Assembly (NCBI GenBank): GCA_963704405.1
Contig: OY969903.1
Coordinates: 1,178,001 to 1,242,000, forward strand
Length of the DNA: 64,000 bases
Source: MFD01213-c1 sp963704405
Lineage (GTDB): Bacteria > Planctomycetota > Phycisphaerae > Tepidisphaerales > Tepidisphaeraceae
Direction of reading: 5' to 3'
The first letter of the stretch is position 1, and every line of letters begins with the position of its first letter. The translations under genes and the position numbers were made by a program. The notes under the pieces were generated by a model. The model was not told the origin of the DNA. It saw only the letters and a list, made by a program, of their open reading frames with translations, and made no database searches. Below are positions 18,985 to 27,657 of the stretch, piece after piece.

Positions 18985-20136
18985 CTGTCCCCATCAACCA
19001 CCAAACCCGCCCGCACTCGCATCGTTCGCTGCACGGCGTGCGGCTCACCCAACGACCCTGCCGCCCCCTTCTGCGCCCGCTGCACCGCACCGCTGGCCGT
19101 CATCCCTCTGGGTGATCTCACCGAATCTGACCGCCGCTCCTGCCTCCGGGCGCTGTTCCAGGTTCTGGCCGACTCCCTCAAAAATCCCGCCACCACTACG
19201 CCCGCAAACCATGACCAGGCGCTCTGGTACGCCTATCTCAGCGCGTTTTGGCTGCGCCCGGAAACCGCATTGATCCTCTACGCCGAAGCGCTCGCCATCC
19301 GATCTGTCGCCAATCTCACCGCCCACCCCTGGCTCGACCTCGGGTGCGGCGACGGCATTCACGCCGCCCTCTACACCGGCTGGCGTTTCGACCCGACCTT
19401 CGACGCCTTTCAATCTCTCGATCTCACCGCCTCCGACATCTATCACCACTGGAACCCTGCCGACTTCTCGGCGCCCGTCGTCGCCCACGGTCCTGTTGTC
19501 GCCTGTGGCATCGACATCAAAGACACCGCCGTCCACCGCGCCAAAACCATCGGTGTCTTCGCCAGCGCCCAACAGGCGGATGCCACCAAACTCCCCCTCC
19601 CCGACCGCAGCGCCCGCACCATCTTCTCCAACATGCTTCGCGACCTTGGCGACCCGCTCCCCGCGGCCCTTGATGAATGCCGGCGCATCATGACCGACGA
19701 CGGCACGCTTCTCATCAGCGCCATGACGCCGGCGTACGCCCGGAATCTCTACTTCGCGCCTGCCGCTCGCGACGCCGCTGCCGCCGGTGACAACAACAAA
19801 GCCCGCGACCTGCTCCGTCTCGACCGCGGGCGCAGCGTTTTTTGCCGCCAACAACTTTCCGTCACCGACTGGCAATCCCTTCTCGCCAGCCATGGCCTGA
19901 AGATCACCGCCGTCAAACCGATCGTCGGTCCTGCCATTATCCGCTTCTGGGACATTGGCCTGCGCCCCTTCAGCATCGCGCTGCTCAAGCAGCGCAAAGC
20001 ATGGAAAGACTCTGGCGTCCTCGCCGCCATTAAACCCGGCGTCATCAGCTTCCTCGCCCGCTCCCTCGATCCGCTGGTCCGCGATCTCACGACAGGCGAA
20101 GCCTGCATGAACCTTTTGGCCGTGAGCAAGGCATGA
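18985..20136 (+). CDS. SAM-dependent methyltransferase with N-terminal zinc ribbon, non-canonical start
   Basis: The class I methyltransferase domain is clear: DLGCGDG is the SAM-binding motif I, GIDIKDTAVHRAKT follows, and FASAQQADATKLPLPD with SNMLRDLGDP matches the usual post-motif II region. A TTG at 19270 is the first conventional start, but the frame stays open to 18931 and encodes a sensible zinc ribbon (CTACGSPN then FCARCTAPL, four cysteines) and a helical linker. No ATG, GTG or TTG occurs in frame there. A CTG at 18985 lies four bases after GGAGG and is the best start I can find. The gene overlaps the deacetylase by four bases, so both probably act on one glycan or lipid substrate. 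A lost start codon from an upstream indel is the alternative. Confidence 0.7.
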   Translation: MSPSTTKPARTRIVRCTACGSPNDPAAPFCARCTAPLAVIPLGDLTESDRRSCLRALFQVLADSLKNPATTTPANHDQALWYAYLSAFWLRPETALILYAEALAIRSVANLTAHPWLDLGCGDGIHAALYTGWRFDPTFDAFQSLDLTASDIYHHWNPADFSAPVVAHGPVVACGIDIKDTAVHRAKTIGVFASAQQADATKLPLPDRSARTIFSNMLRDLGDPLPAALDECRRIMTDDGTLLISAMTPAYARNLYFAPAARDAAAAGDNNKARDLLRLDRGRSVFCRQQLSVTDWQSLLASHGLKITAVKPIVGPAIIRFWDIGLRPFSIALLKQRKAWKDSGVLAAIKPGVISFLARSLDPLVRDLTTGEACMNLLAVSKA

Positions 20137-21164
20137 CCGAGAAATCCCCCGAAAATTCCGGCATAGCGGTGATGTATCATTACGTCCGCCCCGAGCGTTC
20201 GGCCATCCCCGCCGGCATCCGGCCGCTGCTGGCCAGCGAGTTTGAAAAACAGTTGGATTGGCTCGCCGAGCGTTATGACATCCTGCCCGCGAAGGAATTT
20301 TTGGATCGAGTTTTTGGTGGTACGGACCCCTCGCCCGTGCCAGGCCCCATTCAATATGCGGCAGGCGCCCGTGCTGCGAAAAGCGCACTTGTCAAAAAAC
20401 CACCGTGCCTTTTAACCTTCGACGACGGCACCAAAGATCACGCTGAGGTCATTACACCCATCCTCGCCCGCCGCGGATTATCCGGTGTGTTCTTCGTCCT
20501 CTCCTGGCCCGCCGAGCTCGAAAAAATGCCGCTGACACACGCCGTCCATTGGCTCCTGAGCGGCGACGAACAAGCCGTCTGGCAATCCTTCGAACGTCAC
20601 GCCCGCGATCATCTCGGCGGACTCACCGCCCTCGGCGACCCTACCGAAGCGGCCCGCATCTATCATTATGAATCCCCGCTTCGGGCCCGGATTAAATATG
20701 CGGCGAATATGGCATTGCCATCAGAAGCCACCGAAGCCGTGGTGGAAGCCGCCGTACGCGCGGCCGGCCGGAAGATGCCCGATCTCGCCGCCGAGTGGTT
20801 CGTTTCCGCCGCCGACATCCGCAGGATGCACTCCGCCGGCATGACCATCGCATCCCATGGCTGTTCTCACCGCAGCCTTCAAATGCTCGGCCCCGCCGGC
20901 ATCCGCCAGGAAATCCATCACGCCTCCGACTACATCCAAACGCTCATTGGCCGGCGGCCGCAATGGTACGCCTGCCCCTTCGGCGGCGCCGGCGCGCCCG
21001 CCGAAACCATCGCCGCCATGCACGCCGCGATGACCGAAGCGGGAATCATTGCATCTGTATCAACAGAGAAGCGGTATATACGTGCCCAGTGCAATCCCCT
21101 CACAATCCCGCGACTGGATGCGGTCGATCTTCCTCCCAGACGCGCCGAGCCCCTGGCAGCGTGA
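20133..21164 (+). CDS. Polysaccharide deacetylase family protein
   Basis: A 343-residue carbohydrate esterase family 4-type (NodB homology) protein. VMYHYVRPE opens the domain. LLTFDDGTKDH (about residues 92-102) carries the catalytic base and metal Asp, and SHGCSHRSL (about 241-249) supplies the metal-binding His-x-x-x-His. YACPFGGAG matches the later conserved arginine/proline region in position. These enzymes remove N- or O-acetyl groups from surface polysaccharides. There is no signal peptide, so the enzyme may act in the cytoplasm. The start codon overlaps the methyltransferase stop (ATGA), which indicates translational coupling. A large spacer domain of about 100 residues separates the two metal motifs. 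Confidence 0.87.
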   Translation: MTEKSPENSGIAVMYHYVRPERSAIPAGIRPLLASEFEKQLDWLAERYDILPAKEFLDRVFGGTDPSPVPGPIQYAAGARAAKSALVKKPPCLLTFDDGTKDHAEVITPILARRGLSGVFFVLSWPAELEKMPLTHAVHWLLSGDEQAVWQSFERHARDHLGGLTALGDPTEAARIYHYESPLRARIKYAANMALPSEATEAVVEAAVRAAGRKMPDLAAEWFVSAADIRRMHSAGMTIASHGCSHRSLQMLGPAGIRQEIHHASDYIQTLIGRRPQWYACPFGGAGAPAETIAAMHAAMTEAGIIASVSTEKRYIRAQCNPLTIPRLDAVDLPPRRAEPLAA

Positions 21165-21301
21165 GCTGGCCCCTTCTCCCGGCAATTCGAATTCCAATTC
21201 TCAAGCCCTACAGAAAAACGCAAAGCGTGGCAGCACGCCGCCCGATGCCGAGGCATGTCCTGCACGCGATCGCTTTATAGTTTTGTAGGATTGGAAATAC
21301 G

Positions 21302-22486
21302 TCACACCGCGACGCGCATCACGTCTGTCGTCGGCAGGAATGGTTCCACCGACATATCGCCAATGGTGACGATGGTGGGGGCGCTCGGATCTTTCAGATT
21401 GACCGCCGTTTCTTCCATCGACCAATGATCGGCGGCGAGCCGCTTTACCGTGGGATGGAACGGTCGGGCCGAGTCCACTTCCGTCACGACGGCAAGGCTG
21501 CCATCGGACAGCTTCAGGCGGCTTCCGGGCGGGTACGGCGGGGTGATCGTATGCAGCGTCTGCAACAGCACCGGATCGCACCAGGGCGCATATTGCGTTC
21601 GCATCAGGTGAAGGATCTCCAGATTCGAGCGGCGGCGTTTTGAATTGGCCGGCGTCGAAAGATGATCGTACAAATCCGCAATCTGCAGGATGCGCGAGAA
21701 GATGTGGATGTTGGTCGTGTCGAGGATGCGCTTGTCCTCGCCGGGCGCGCCCAGCGGGGGGAAGCCGGAGCCGTCAAAATGCTGGTGATGATGGAGCACC
21801 GCCGTCGCCGCCGTCACCTCAACGTGATCGTGCAGCATGTCATAGCCAAGGCGGCAGTGTGTTTCGAATTCCTTGCGATCGCTGTCGGTTTTGAATTCAC
21901 TCAGGCCGTGGCAGTTCTGCAGGTGCTCGGGCAGTTTCATTTTGCCGATGTCATGCAGCATCCCGGCGACGCCCAGGTTCACCACCGACTTGGCATGTTG
22001 CGGCGAAAGACGCTTGCGCTGCTCGATCAGGTACGATTCAACCTTGATCCCGATCAGAAGCGCCAAGTGGCACACGGCGGCGGCGTGACCCACAGAATCA
22101 TTTCCGAGACGCGACATCTGATCCATGAAAACAGGATGGCGGCCCTGTTCCATGAGCGTGCCGATGAGATCGGTGACGCCGCTGCAATAGTCGGCGTAAG
22201 AGATTTCGGGGCGCGTTGCCTTCTGGGAATTGGTGAATGCTTTCTTGATCTGCGTGCACATCTGCTGACGGGCGGGACTGAGAAAAGGCTGCAGATGTTT
22301 GTCGAGTTCGTCGAGCCCCGGGTATTCGACATAAAGCAGATCGACGCCGAGCTCCGTCAGGCGACTGACAATGGTCCCCTCAAGGACGTAACCCACGCGA
22401 AGCAGTTGCTGCTGATGCTCGGGATGCAAAACAGGAGCGGCCAGCTTCATGCCGACGCGGGCTTCAGTTATTGGCACAATCAGCAC
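21302..22486 (-). CDS. HD-GYP-type phosphohydrolase with a degenerate GYP motif
   Basis: A 394-residue protein. The HD motif appears as GMLHDIGKMKLPEHL (about residues 174-188). The second signature is HHHQHFDGSGFPPLG (about 236-250), where the usual HHExxDGxGYP has Gln for Glu and Phe for Tyr. HD-GYP proteins hydrolyse cyclic di-GMP. The N-terminal ~130 residues (VPITEARVGMKLAAPVL) match the small domain often preceding HD-GYP regions in Planctomycetes. The C-terminal ~80 residues carry a short beta domain (PYPPGSRLKLSDGSLAVVTE) also common there. There is no receiver domain. Activity is uncertain because of the substituted residues. It is probably linked to motility or surface attachment. 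Confidence 0.83.
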   Translation of the reverse strand: MLIVPITEARVGMKLAAPVLHPEHQQQLLRVGYVLEGTIVSRLTELGVDLLYVEYPGLDELDKHLQPFLSPARQQMCTQIKKAFTNSQKATRPEISYADYCSGVTDLIGTLMEQGRHPVFMDQMSRLGNDSVGHAAAVCHLALLIGIKVESYLIEQRKRLSPQHAKSVVNLGVAGMLHDIGKMKLPEHLQNCHGLSEFKTDSDRKEFETHCRLGYDMLHDHVEVTAATAVLHHHQHFDGSGFPPLGAPGEDKRILDTTNIHIFSRILQIADLYDHLSTPANSKRRRSNLEILHLMRTQYAPWCDPVLLQTLHTITPPYPPGSRLKLSDGSLAVVTEVDSARPFHPTVKRLAADHWSMEETAVNLKDPSAPTIVTIGDMSVEPFLPTTDVMRVAV

Positions 22487-22651
22487 TGAGCGGCTCCTTC
22501 CGTCCAGATATGTATCGGCTGACCTTGAAGCCGCCCTAAGAAACTAAAATTGGCCCATATGATTCCGGCCTTCATTATTGAGATGCCGATAGCGCGGTAA
22601 TAACGCGGCTTGCAACCTGAGAAGCAAGCAAACGCAAGACACCGCCCGCAG

Positions 22652-24664
22652 TTATCGCCCCCCTCGCAGCCGGATGACTGTCACCGAATACCCTGGCAGC
22701 TCACGCGTAAACTCCGGAGAAACCTTCCCAAGTTCGCTGCTGACCGGCGCCAGCTTCGTCGGTTCATCTAAAGTGTTCTCAACCTTCAAGTCCGCACTTG
22801 CCAGAACCTCGGCAGTTCCTGTGATGCTTTCCACCGTCGCCATGCCTTGCACGCTCACCTTGAGCGGGCGGCTGCCGGCCTGCACGTTGACAGCTTTCAG
22901 AATCACATCCCCCGTTTTGTCATCGTGCGAAGCGGTGGTGAACAAATGATCGGCCGGCCCGCTCACATCTGATGCAATCAGCGATGAACCAGCATTTACA
23001 CTGAACAGCTTTTGCACGTAATAACTTGGAGTGCCGAATGAGCGCAGGTTGTCGAACCAGATCAGATCGGGCCGCCACTGCCACGCGTCAACATGCGCGA
23101 GCAGCGGTGCATATGAAGCCATCGCAACGATGTCGCTGTTTCGTTCCAGCCCGGTCATGAACGCCGCCTCGGCCAGCGCGCATTCCCAGTTATTTCGGTT
23201 TGCGGGATTGCCGGTTCCAACGCTCTGGGCGGCGAACTCGCCGGCGAACACTTTGGGCCGACTTCGATCGTAGCTGTCGTACCGATGTGTGTTGGCCAGG
23301 AACCATTCGGGCCTGGCATAGTAGTGCTCGTCGACGATATCTGCATTCAGCTTCGTCAGTTCATTCCACGCATAGTTGAACAGCGGTCCACTGGGGCTCG
23401 GGCCGGCGGCGGAGATTAGCTTGATCTCCGGATGCTTCGCCTTGATCGCCGCCGACATGCGCTGATAGCGCTCGATGTAGTGCGCGCCCCATTGTTCGTT
23501 GCCAACGCCGATCATCTGCAGATTGAACGGCTCGGTGTGACCCATCTCCGCGCGCTTCTTTCCCCAGCCCGCGTCGGCGGGACCGTTGGCGAACTCGATC
23601 AGGTCCAGCGCGTCCTGGATATACGGCTCAAGCTGATCCAGCGGCGCAAGCTCGCCGGAGTTGTATTGGCAGGCCATCCCACAGTTGAGGATGGGCAACG
23701 GGCTGGCGCCGATATCTTCGCAAAGCTGGAAATATTCAAAGAACCCGATCCCGTAAGACTGGAAGTAATCCGGCGCGAGGCGGTGCCCGAATTCCATGTT
23801 CCAGCGGTTGAGGATGAGCTTGCGCTCGGCGAGACTGCCGATGGTATTTTTCCACTGGTAGCGATTGGTGAGATATTTTCCTTCGACGATGCAGCCGCCT
23901 GGGAAGCGCATGAACTTGGGGTGCAGATCCTTGAGAAGCTGAACGAGATCGGCCCGCAGACCGCCGGGCCGATGCTGCCAGGTGTCCTGCGGGAAGAGGG
24001 AGACCATATCCATGTCGATCGAGCCGGCGGTTTTGGCGAAGACGACCAGATGTGCGTGGTCATCGGTTGCCGACGTCTCCAGTTCGACGCTCTGCTTCTG
24101 CCAATCGCGCGAAAATCCTGACAGATCGGCTGAGCCCATGCGGCGGTTTGAATGGTCCTGGATTTCGATCGTCAGCGTCATCGGCTGATCGCCGACGGAT
24201 CGGGCGTAGACCGAAAAAAGATACTTCTGTCCTTTGACGATCCCCATGCCTCGATAGCCCTCGTTGGTGAAGCCGAAGCCGGCATCGGGGTTTCCATTGG
24301 GAGCCGCATCCACGCTCATGCGAACATAGTGCGGATTGTTTGGGTTGAGCGGATGTTCATCCAGCACGGCGAGTTGCCCGGTGCCGCCGGCGCGTTCGAC
24401 TTTGTGCCAGCCCATCAGGGCATCGGGCGAAAATTCGAAGGAACCGTTCTTTACATGTTCAGAATAGAGCCCGCCGTCCGCGCCGAAGTTGATGTCTTCA
24501 AAGAAGACACCGTTCAGCGTGGGGCTGATAGGGTGGACGACCTGGTCGGCGTGGATGATGATGGCGGTGGGATTCAGCTCCGCCGGCGCAGGTTCCAAGG
24601 CGAAAAGGGGGCGGCAGAGCAGACCCACGAAAGACAGCAGGACTGTTTTTCGAAGACACTTCAT
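22652..24664 (-). CDS. Secreted alpha-L-arabinofuranosidase, GH51
   Basis: A protein of about 670 residues that removes arabinofuranosyl side chains from plant polysaccharides. A signal peptide (MKCLRKTVLLSFVGLLCRPL) ends before ALEPAPAEL. NGVFFEDINFGADGGLY is the typical start of the family, followed by a carbohydrate-binding-like beta domain (about 100-220). The GH51 barrel follows, with FMRFPGGCIVEG, acid/base Glu in GVGNEQWG and nucleophile Glu in VFAGEFAAQ. A C-terminal beta domain closes the protein. I chose ATG 24664 because it starts the signal peptide; an ATG at 24691 is in frame. The upstream sigma-54 activator is on the same strand, but a terminator lies between them. Confidence 0.9.
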   Translation of the reverse strand: MKCLRKTVLLSFVGLLCRPLFALEPAPAELNPTAIIIHADQVVHPISPTLNGVFFEDINFGADGGLYSEHVKNGSFEFSPDALMGWHKVERAGGTGQLAVLDEHPLNPNNPHYVRMSVDAAPNGNPDAGFGFTNEGYRGMGIVKGQKYLFSVYARSVGDQPMTLTIEIQDHSNRRMGSADLSGFSRDWQKQSVELETSATDDHAHLVVFAKTAGSIDMDMVSLFPQDTWQHRPGGLRADLVQLLKDLHPKFMRFPGGCIVEGKYLTNRYQWKNTIGSLAERKLILNRWNMEFGHRLAPDYFQSYGIGFFEYFQLCEDIGASPLPILNCGMACQYNSGELAPLDQLEPYIQDALDLIEFANGPADAGWGKKRAEMGHTEPFNLQMIGVGNEQWGAHYIERYQRMSAAIKAKHPEIKLISAAGPSPSGPLFNYAWNELTKLNADIVDEHYYARPEWFLANTHRYDSYDRSRPKVFAGEFAAQSVGTGNPANRNNWECALAEAAFMTGLERNSDIVAMASYAPLLAHVDAWQWRPDLIWFDNLRSFGTPSYYVQKLFSVNAGSSLIASDVSGPADHLFTTASHDDKTGDVILKAVNVQAGSRPLKVSVQGMATVESITGTAEVLASADLKVENTLDEPTKLAPVSSELGKVSPEFTRELPGYSVTVIRLRGGR

Positions 24665-24734
24665 GATGTGATAAATGCTAACTCCGGCCATCCGGCAAGG
24701 CGAATGCGGGAAAAAGCGGAGAAGTCACCCAAAC

Positions 24735-24761
24735 AAAACGCCCGCCGGGAAGGCGGGCGTT
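24735..24761 (-). terminator. Rho-independent terminator after the sigma-54 activator
   Basis: On the minus strand AACGCCCGCC pairs with GGCGGGCGTT across a five-base loop, followed by TTTTGTTT. It lies about 50 bases past the activator stop codon and upstream of the GH51 start, so the two genes are transcribed separately. Confidence 0.82.
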
Positions 24762-24813
24762 CTGCGTTTCAAATTCTCCGTCGATCCGGTGTAATAAATA
24801 CGATTGAGCCAGT

Positions 24814-25800
24814 TCAGTGGCGGGTCTGCTGGATGCCGAGACGGGTGATCCGGCGATTGAGCCGCTGGATGTTAATGCCGAGCATTCGGCTTGCCATCGC
24901 CTTGTTATAGTTTGACCGCTTCAATGCGGCAGCGATGGTCTGGCGTTCCATGTCTTCAAGGCTCATCACATCGGTCGACGACTGCTTGATGTTGGCCGTC
25001 TGCAGGCGAAGCGGGATATCGCTCAGCTCGATGGTGTCGCCGCTGGCGAGCACATGGGCGTGTTCCATCACGTTGGCAAGCTCGCGAACGTTGCCCGGCC
25101 AGGGATAGCAGCTCAGCACCTGGGCTACCGGCTGCGAGATTTTCTTGAGGGGTTCATTGTACAGATCGGACTGGACCTTCAGAAAATATTCGGAAAGGCG
25201 AATAATATCGACCGGCCGCTCGCGAAGCGGGGGGGTCTTGAGGACAACGACGTTAAGGCGGAAGAACAGATCCTGCCGGAACGTGCCCTGGCGAACCATC
25301 TGCTCAAGATCGCGATTGGTGGCGGTGACGACCCGAAGATCAACCGGCCGCGGTGCGGTATCGCCGACGGGGACAACAACCTTTTCCTGAAGAACGCGGA
25401 GCAGCTTGCTCTGCAGGTGCAGGCTGAGCTCACCGATTTCGTCAAGGAACAGGGTGCCACCATCAGAGGCGCGGATAAAACCCAGTGAATCGCGGGTAGC
25501 GCCTGTGAAGGCGCCTTTCACGTGGCCGAACAGTTCGCTTTCAAACAGCGTGTCGCTGAGGGACGAGCAATCGACGGGGATAAAAGGCTTGGCGGCACGG
25601 AGCGAATTTTCGTGGATGAATCGCGCCAGCATTTCCTTGCCGGTGCCGGTTTCGCCGAGGATCATGACGGTCGATTGGCGCAGCGCGATGCCCTGGGCAA
25701 TGCGCTTGAGCTCAACCATCGGCGTTGATTCGCCGACGAGCTGTTGAGTCACCTTGAGCGGCTCAAAACCTGTATTTAATCCCGTTCCACTGGCAATCAT
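24814..25800 (-). CDS. Sigma-54-dependent transcriptional activator without a sensor domain
   Basis: A protein of about 328 residues made of an AAA+ domain and a Fis-type DNA-binding helix-turn-helix only, like PspF. Walker A is GETGTGKEML (about residues 49-58), the sigma-54 contact loop GAFTGA is intact, and Walker B is GTLFLDEIGE. The arginine-finger region FRQDLFFRLNV and CYPWPGNVRELANVME are conserved. The C-terminal SNYNKAMASRMLGINIQRLNRRI is the Fis helix-turn-helix. I chose ATG 25800 with AGGGG upstream; an in-frame start at 25869 would add 23 residues. With no receiver or ligand domain, activity must be controlled by another protein or by expression. Targets are unknown. Confidence 0.92.
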   Translation of the reverse strand: MIASGTGLNTGFEPLKVTQQLVGESTPMVELKRIAQGIALRQSTVMILGETGTGKEMLARFIHENSLRAAKPFIPVDCSSLSDTLFESELFGHVKGAFTGATRDSLGFIRASDGGTLFLDEIGELSLHLQSKLLRVLQEKVVVPVGDTAPRPVDLRVVTATNRDLEQMVRQGTFRQDLFFRLNVVVLKTPPLRERPVDIIRLSEYFLKVQSDLYNEPLKKISQPVAQVLSCYPWPGNVRELANVMEHAHVLASGDTIELSDIPLRLQTANIKQSSTDVMSLEDMERQTIAAALKRSNYNKAMASRMLGINIQRLNRRITRLGIQQTRH

Positions 25801-25983
25801 GAGCAGACCCCTATCGGTACAACGCTTCCCGGACCGTCGAATGCTACCCGCGCGTAAGGCCTCATGCAACTAATATCTTTACAGAGGCAAACGAATTTCG
25901 ACTCGGTGCCATGCGGCTTATCCTAACCGGCAGGCGACCTACGCAGACTTGCCGACCAGTGCCTTTTTAACAGGCAGCAATCG

Positions 25984-27423
25984 TCAGACACGAAGCTCTA
26001 CGCCTTGTCCAAGTTGCCCAGTGTATTTTTGTCGGATGGGTGCGACCACCTGCATGACAAATGCGTCAACCTGCTGGGGGGCACGTCCGATAAACTTGCG
26101 GGCATCCAGGACTTGTGAGAGGTCAACCGATTTGAAGGCCGGATCGTTGCCGAGGCGATCGAGCAGGTCATTGCGCTGGCCGTGTAATTTGACGGCTTCG
26201 GCGGCGGCGAGGGAGTGACGGCGGATCTTTTCGTGCAATTCTTGCCGATCGCCCCCCGCGCGAACGGCCGCCATCAGGATTTCTTCCGTCGCCATGAAAG
26301 GTAACTCGGCCATCAGGGCGGCTTCAATGGTCTTGGGATAGACAACCAGGCCTCGGGCGACATTGACTAGAATCTGCACGCAGCCATCGATTGCGAGGAA
26401 GGGCTCGGGGACGGTCAGCCGCTTGTTGCTGGAGTCGTCCAGCGTGCGCTCGAACCATTGCTCGGCGGCGGTTTGCAGCGGTGAACTCGCCAGGCTGATG
26501 ACAAACCTCGCCAGCCCCGTGGCGCGCTCGCAGCGCATCGGGTTGCGCTTGTACGCCATTGCGCTGGAGCCCACCTGCTCTTCTTCGAACGGCTCTTCAA
26601 GCTGCTTCATCCCGGCAAGGAGCCGAACGTCGTTGGCAAAGCGGTGCACGCTGGCGGCGATGCCGGCGAGGGTGCTGACGACCTGGGCGTCAACTTTGCG
26701 AGGATACGTCTGCCCGGTGACATTGAACGAGGATTTGAACCCAAATCGCTCGGTGATAAGGCGATCGAGCTGATCGCATTTGCCATGGTCGTCATCAAAG
26801 AGTGTGAGGAAGGAGGCCTGCGTCCCCGTGGTGCCTTTGACGCCGCGGAATCGGAGGGTTTCGATGCGGTATTCAACTTCTTCGAGATCGATCGCCAGGT
26901 CTTGTGCCCAGAGGGTGGCGCGCTTGCCGACGGTGGTGGGTTGGGCGGGCTGGAAGTGGGTGTAGCCGAGTGTGGGCTGGTCCTTCCATTTCAAGGCGAA
27001 AGCGCCGAGGGCGTCGATGGCATTGGCAAGGCGGACAGCGACCAGCTTCAAGGCGTCGCGCATGATGATAAGGTCCGCGTTGTCGACAACGTACTGGCTG
27101 GTCGCGCCAAGATGGATCACGCCTTTGGCCGCGGGGGCGGCTTCTTCGAACGTGTGGACGTGAGCCATCACGTCGTGGCGGAGGCGTTTTTCCCAATCGG
27201 CGGCGCGCACGAAGTCGATGTCGTCGAGCTTCGCCTCCATCTGCTTCAGCGCTTCAGGCGTAATGCGATCGATGCCGAGTTCTCGCTCGGCCCGGGCAAG
27301 CTCGAGCCACAGCCGGCGCCAGAGGCTGAATTTATGCTGGGGAGAAAAAAGGCGCAGCATCTCGCGGCTGGCGTTGCGGGCAGCTAGGGGGGATTCATAA
27401 GTGTCGTAGGTTTTTTCTGGCAT
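25984..27423 (-). CDS. purB: Adenylosuccinate lyase
   Basis: A 479-residue member of the fumarase/aspartase superfamily that catalyses two steps of purine synthesis: cleavage of SAICAR and of adenylosuccinate, each releasing fumarate. The superfamily signature is complete at GSSAMAYKRNPMRCE (about residues 290-304). The catalytic His regions are seen in IHLGATSQYVVDNAD and GYTHFQPAQPTTVGKR. Length and spacing match the long PurB type, which resembles eukaryotic ADSL. The gene stands alone, with the sigma-54 activator 183 bases downstream. The start ATG at 27423 gives MPEKTYDTYESPLAARNAS, a normal N-terminus for this group. Confidence 0.95.
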   Translation of the reverse strand: MPEKTYDTYESPLAARNASREMLRLFSPQHKFSLWRRLWLELARAERELGIDRITPEALKQMEAKLDDIDFVRAADWEKRLRHDVMAHVHTFEEAAPAAKGVIHLGATSQYVVDNADLIIMRDALKLVAVRLANAIDALGAFALKWKDQPTLGYTHFQPAQPTTVGKRATLWAQDLAIDLEEVEYRIETLRFRGVKGTTGTQASFLTLFDDDHGKCDQLDRLITERFGFKSSFNVTGQTYPRKVDAQVVSTLAGIAASVHRFANDVRLLAGMKQLEEPFEEEQVGSSAMAYKRNPMRCERATGLARFVISLASSPLQTAAEQWFERTLDDSSNKRLTVPEPFLAIDGCVQILVNVARGLVVYPKTIEAALMAELPFMATEEILMAAVRAGGDRQELHEKIRRHSLAAAEAVKLHGQRNDLLDRLGNDPAFKSVDLSQVLDARKFIGRAPQQVDAFVMQVVAPIRQKYTGQLGQGVELRV

Positions 27424-27657
27424 TGATCAGAGGATTTTAAGGGCAAGCAGAGGTTTGTCGAACATTGGGGAGGGGATTTTCTCAATTGTGCTTCCTTGGG
27501 CGGCTGGGGCCTTTGGCGATCGAAATCATCCACATCCCAACTTTCTTTCGGAGCGCCGGCAGAAGGGATCAGGGGACGTTCTGTTTACGTCCTGATGCCA
27601 GCAGTTATTCTTATGCCATTGGATTTACCTCGTGGATTCGTGACAGGAGGCATCATT

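Noticed and set aside
19045..20388. 447-codon minus-strand frame opposite the methyltransferase
   Set aside because: It is antisense to a gene with clear SAM-binding motifs. Its Gly/Asp/Val-rich sequence is the usual mirror of a GC-rich gene.
27496..27657. Longer N-terminus of the MoxR protein
   Set aside because: The frame is open, but the sequence is unlike the family and the TTG at 27658 has a near-perfect ribosome site.
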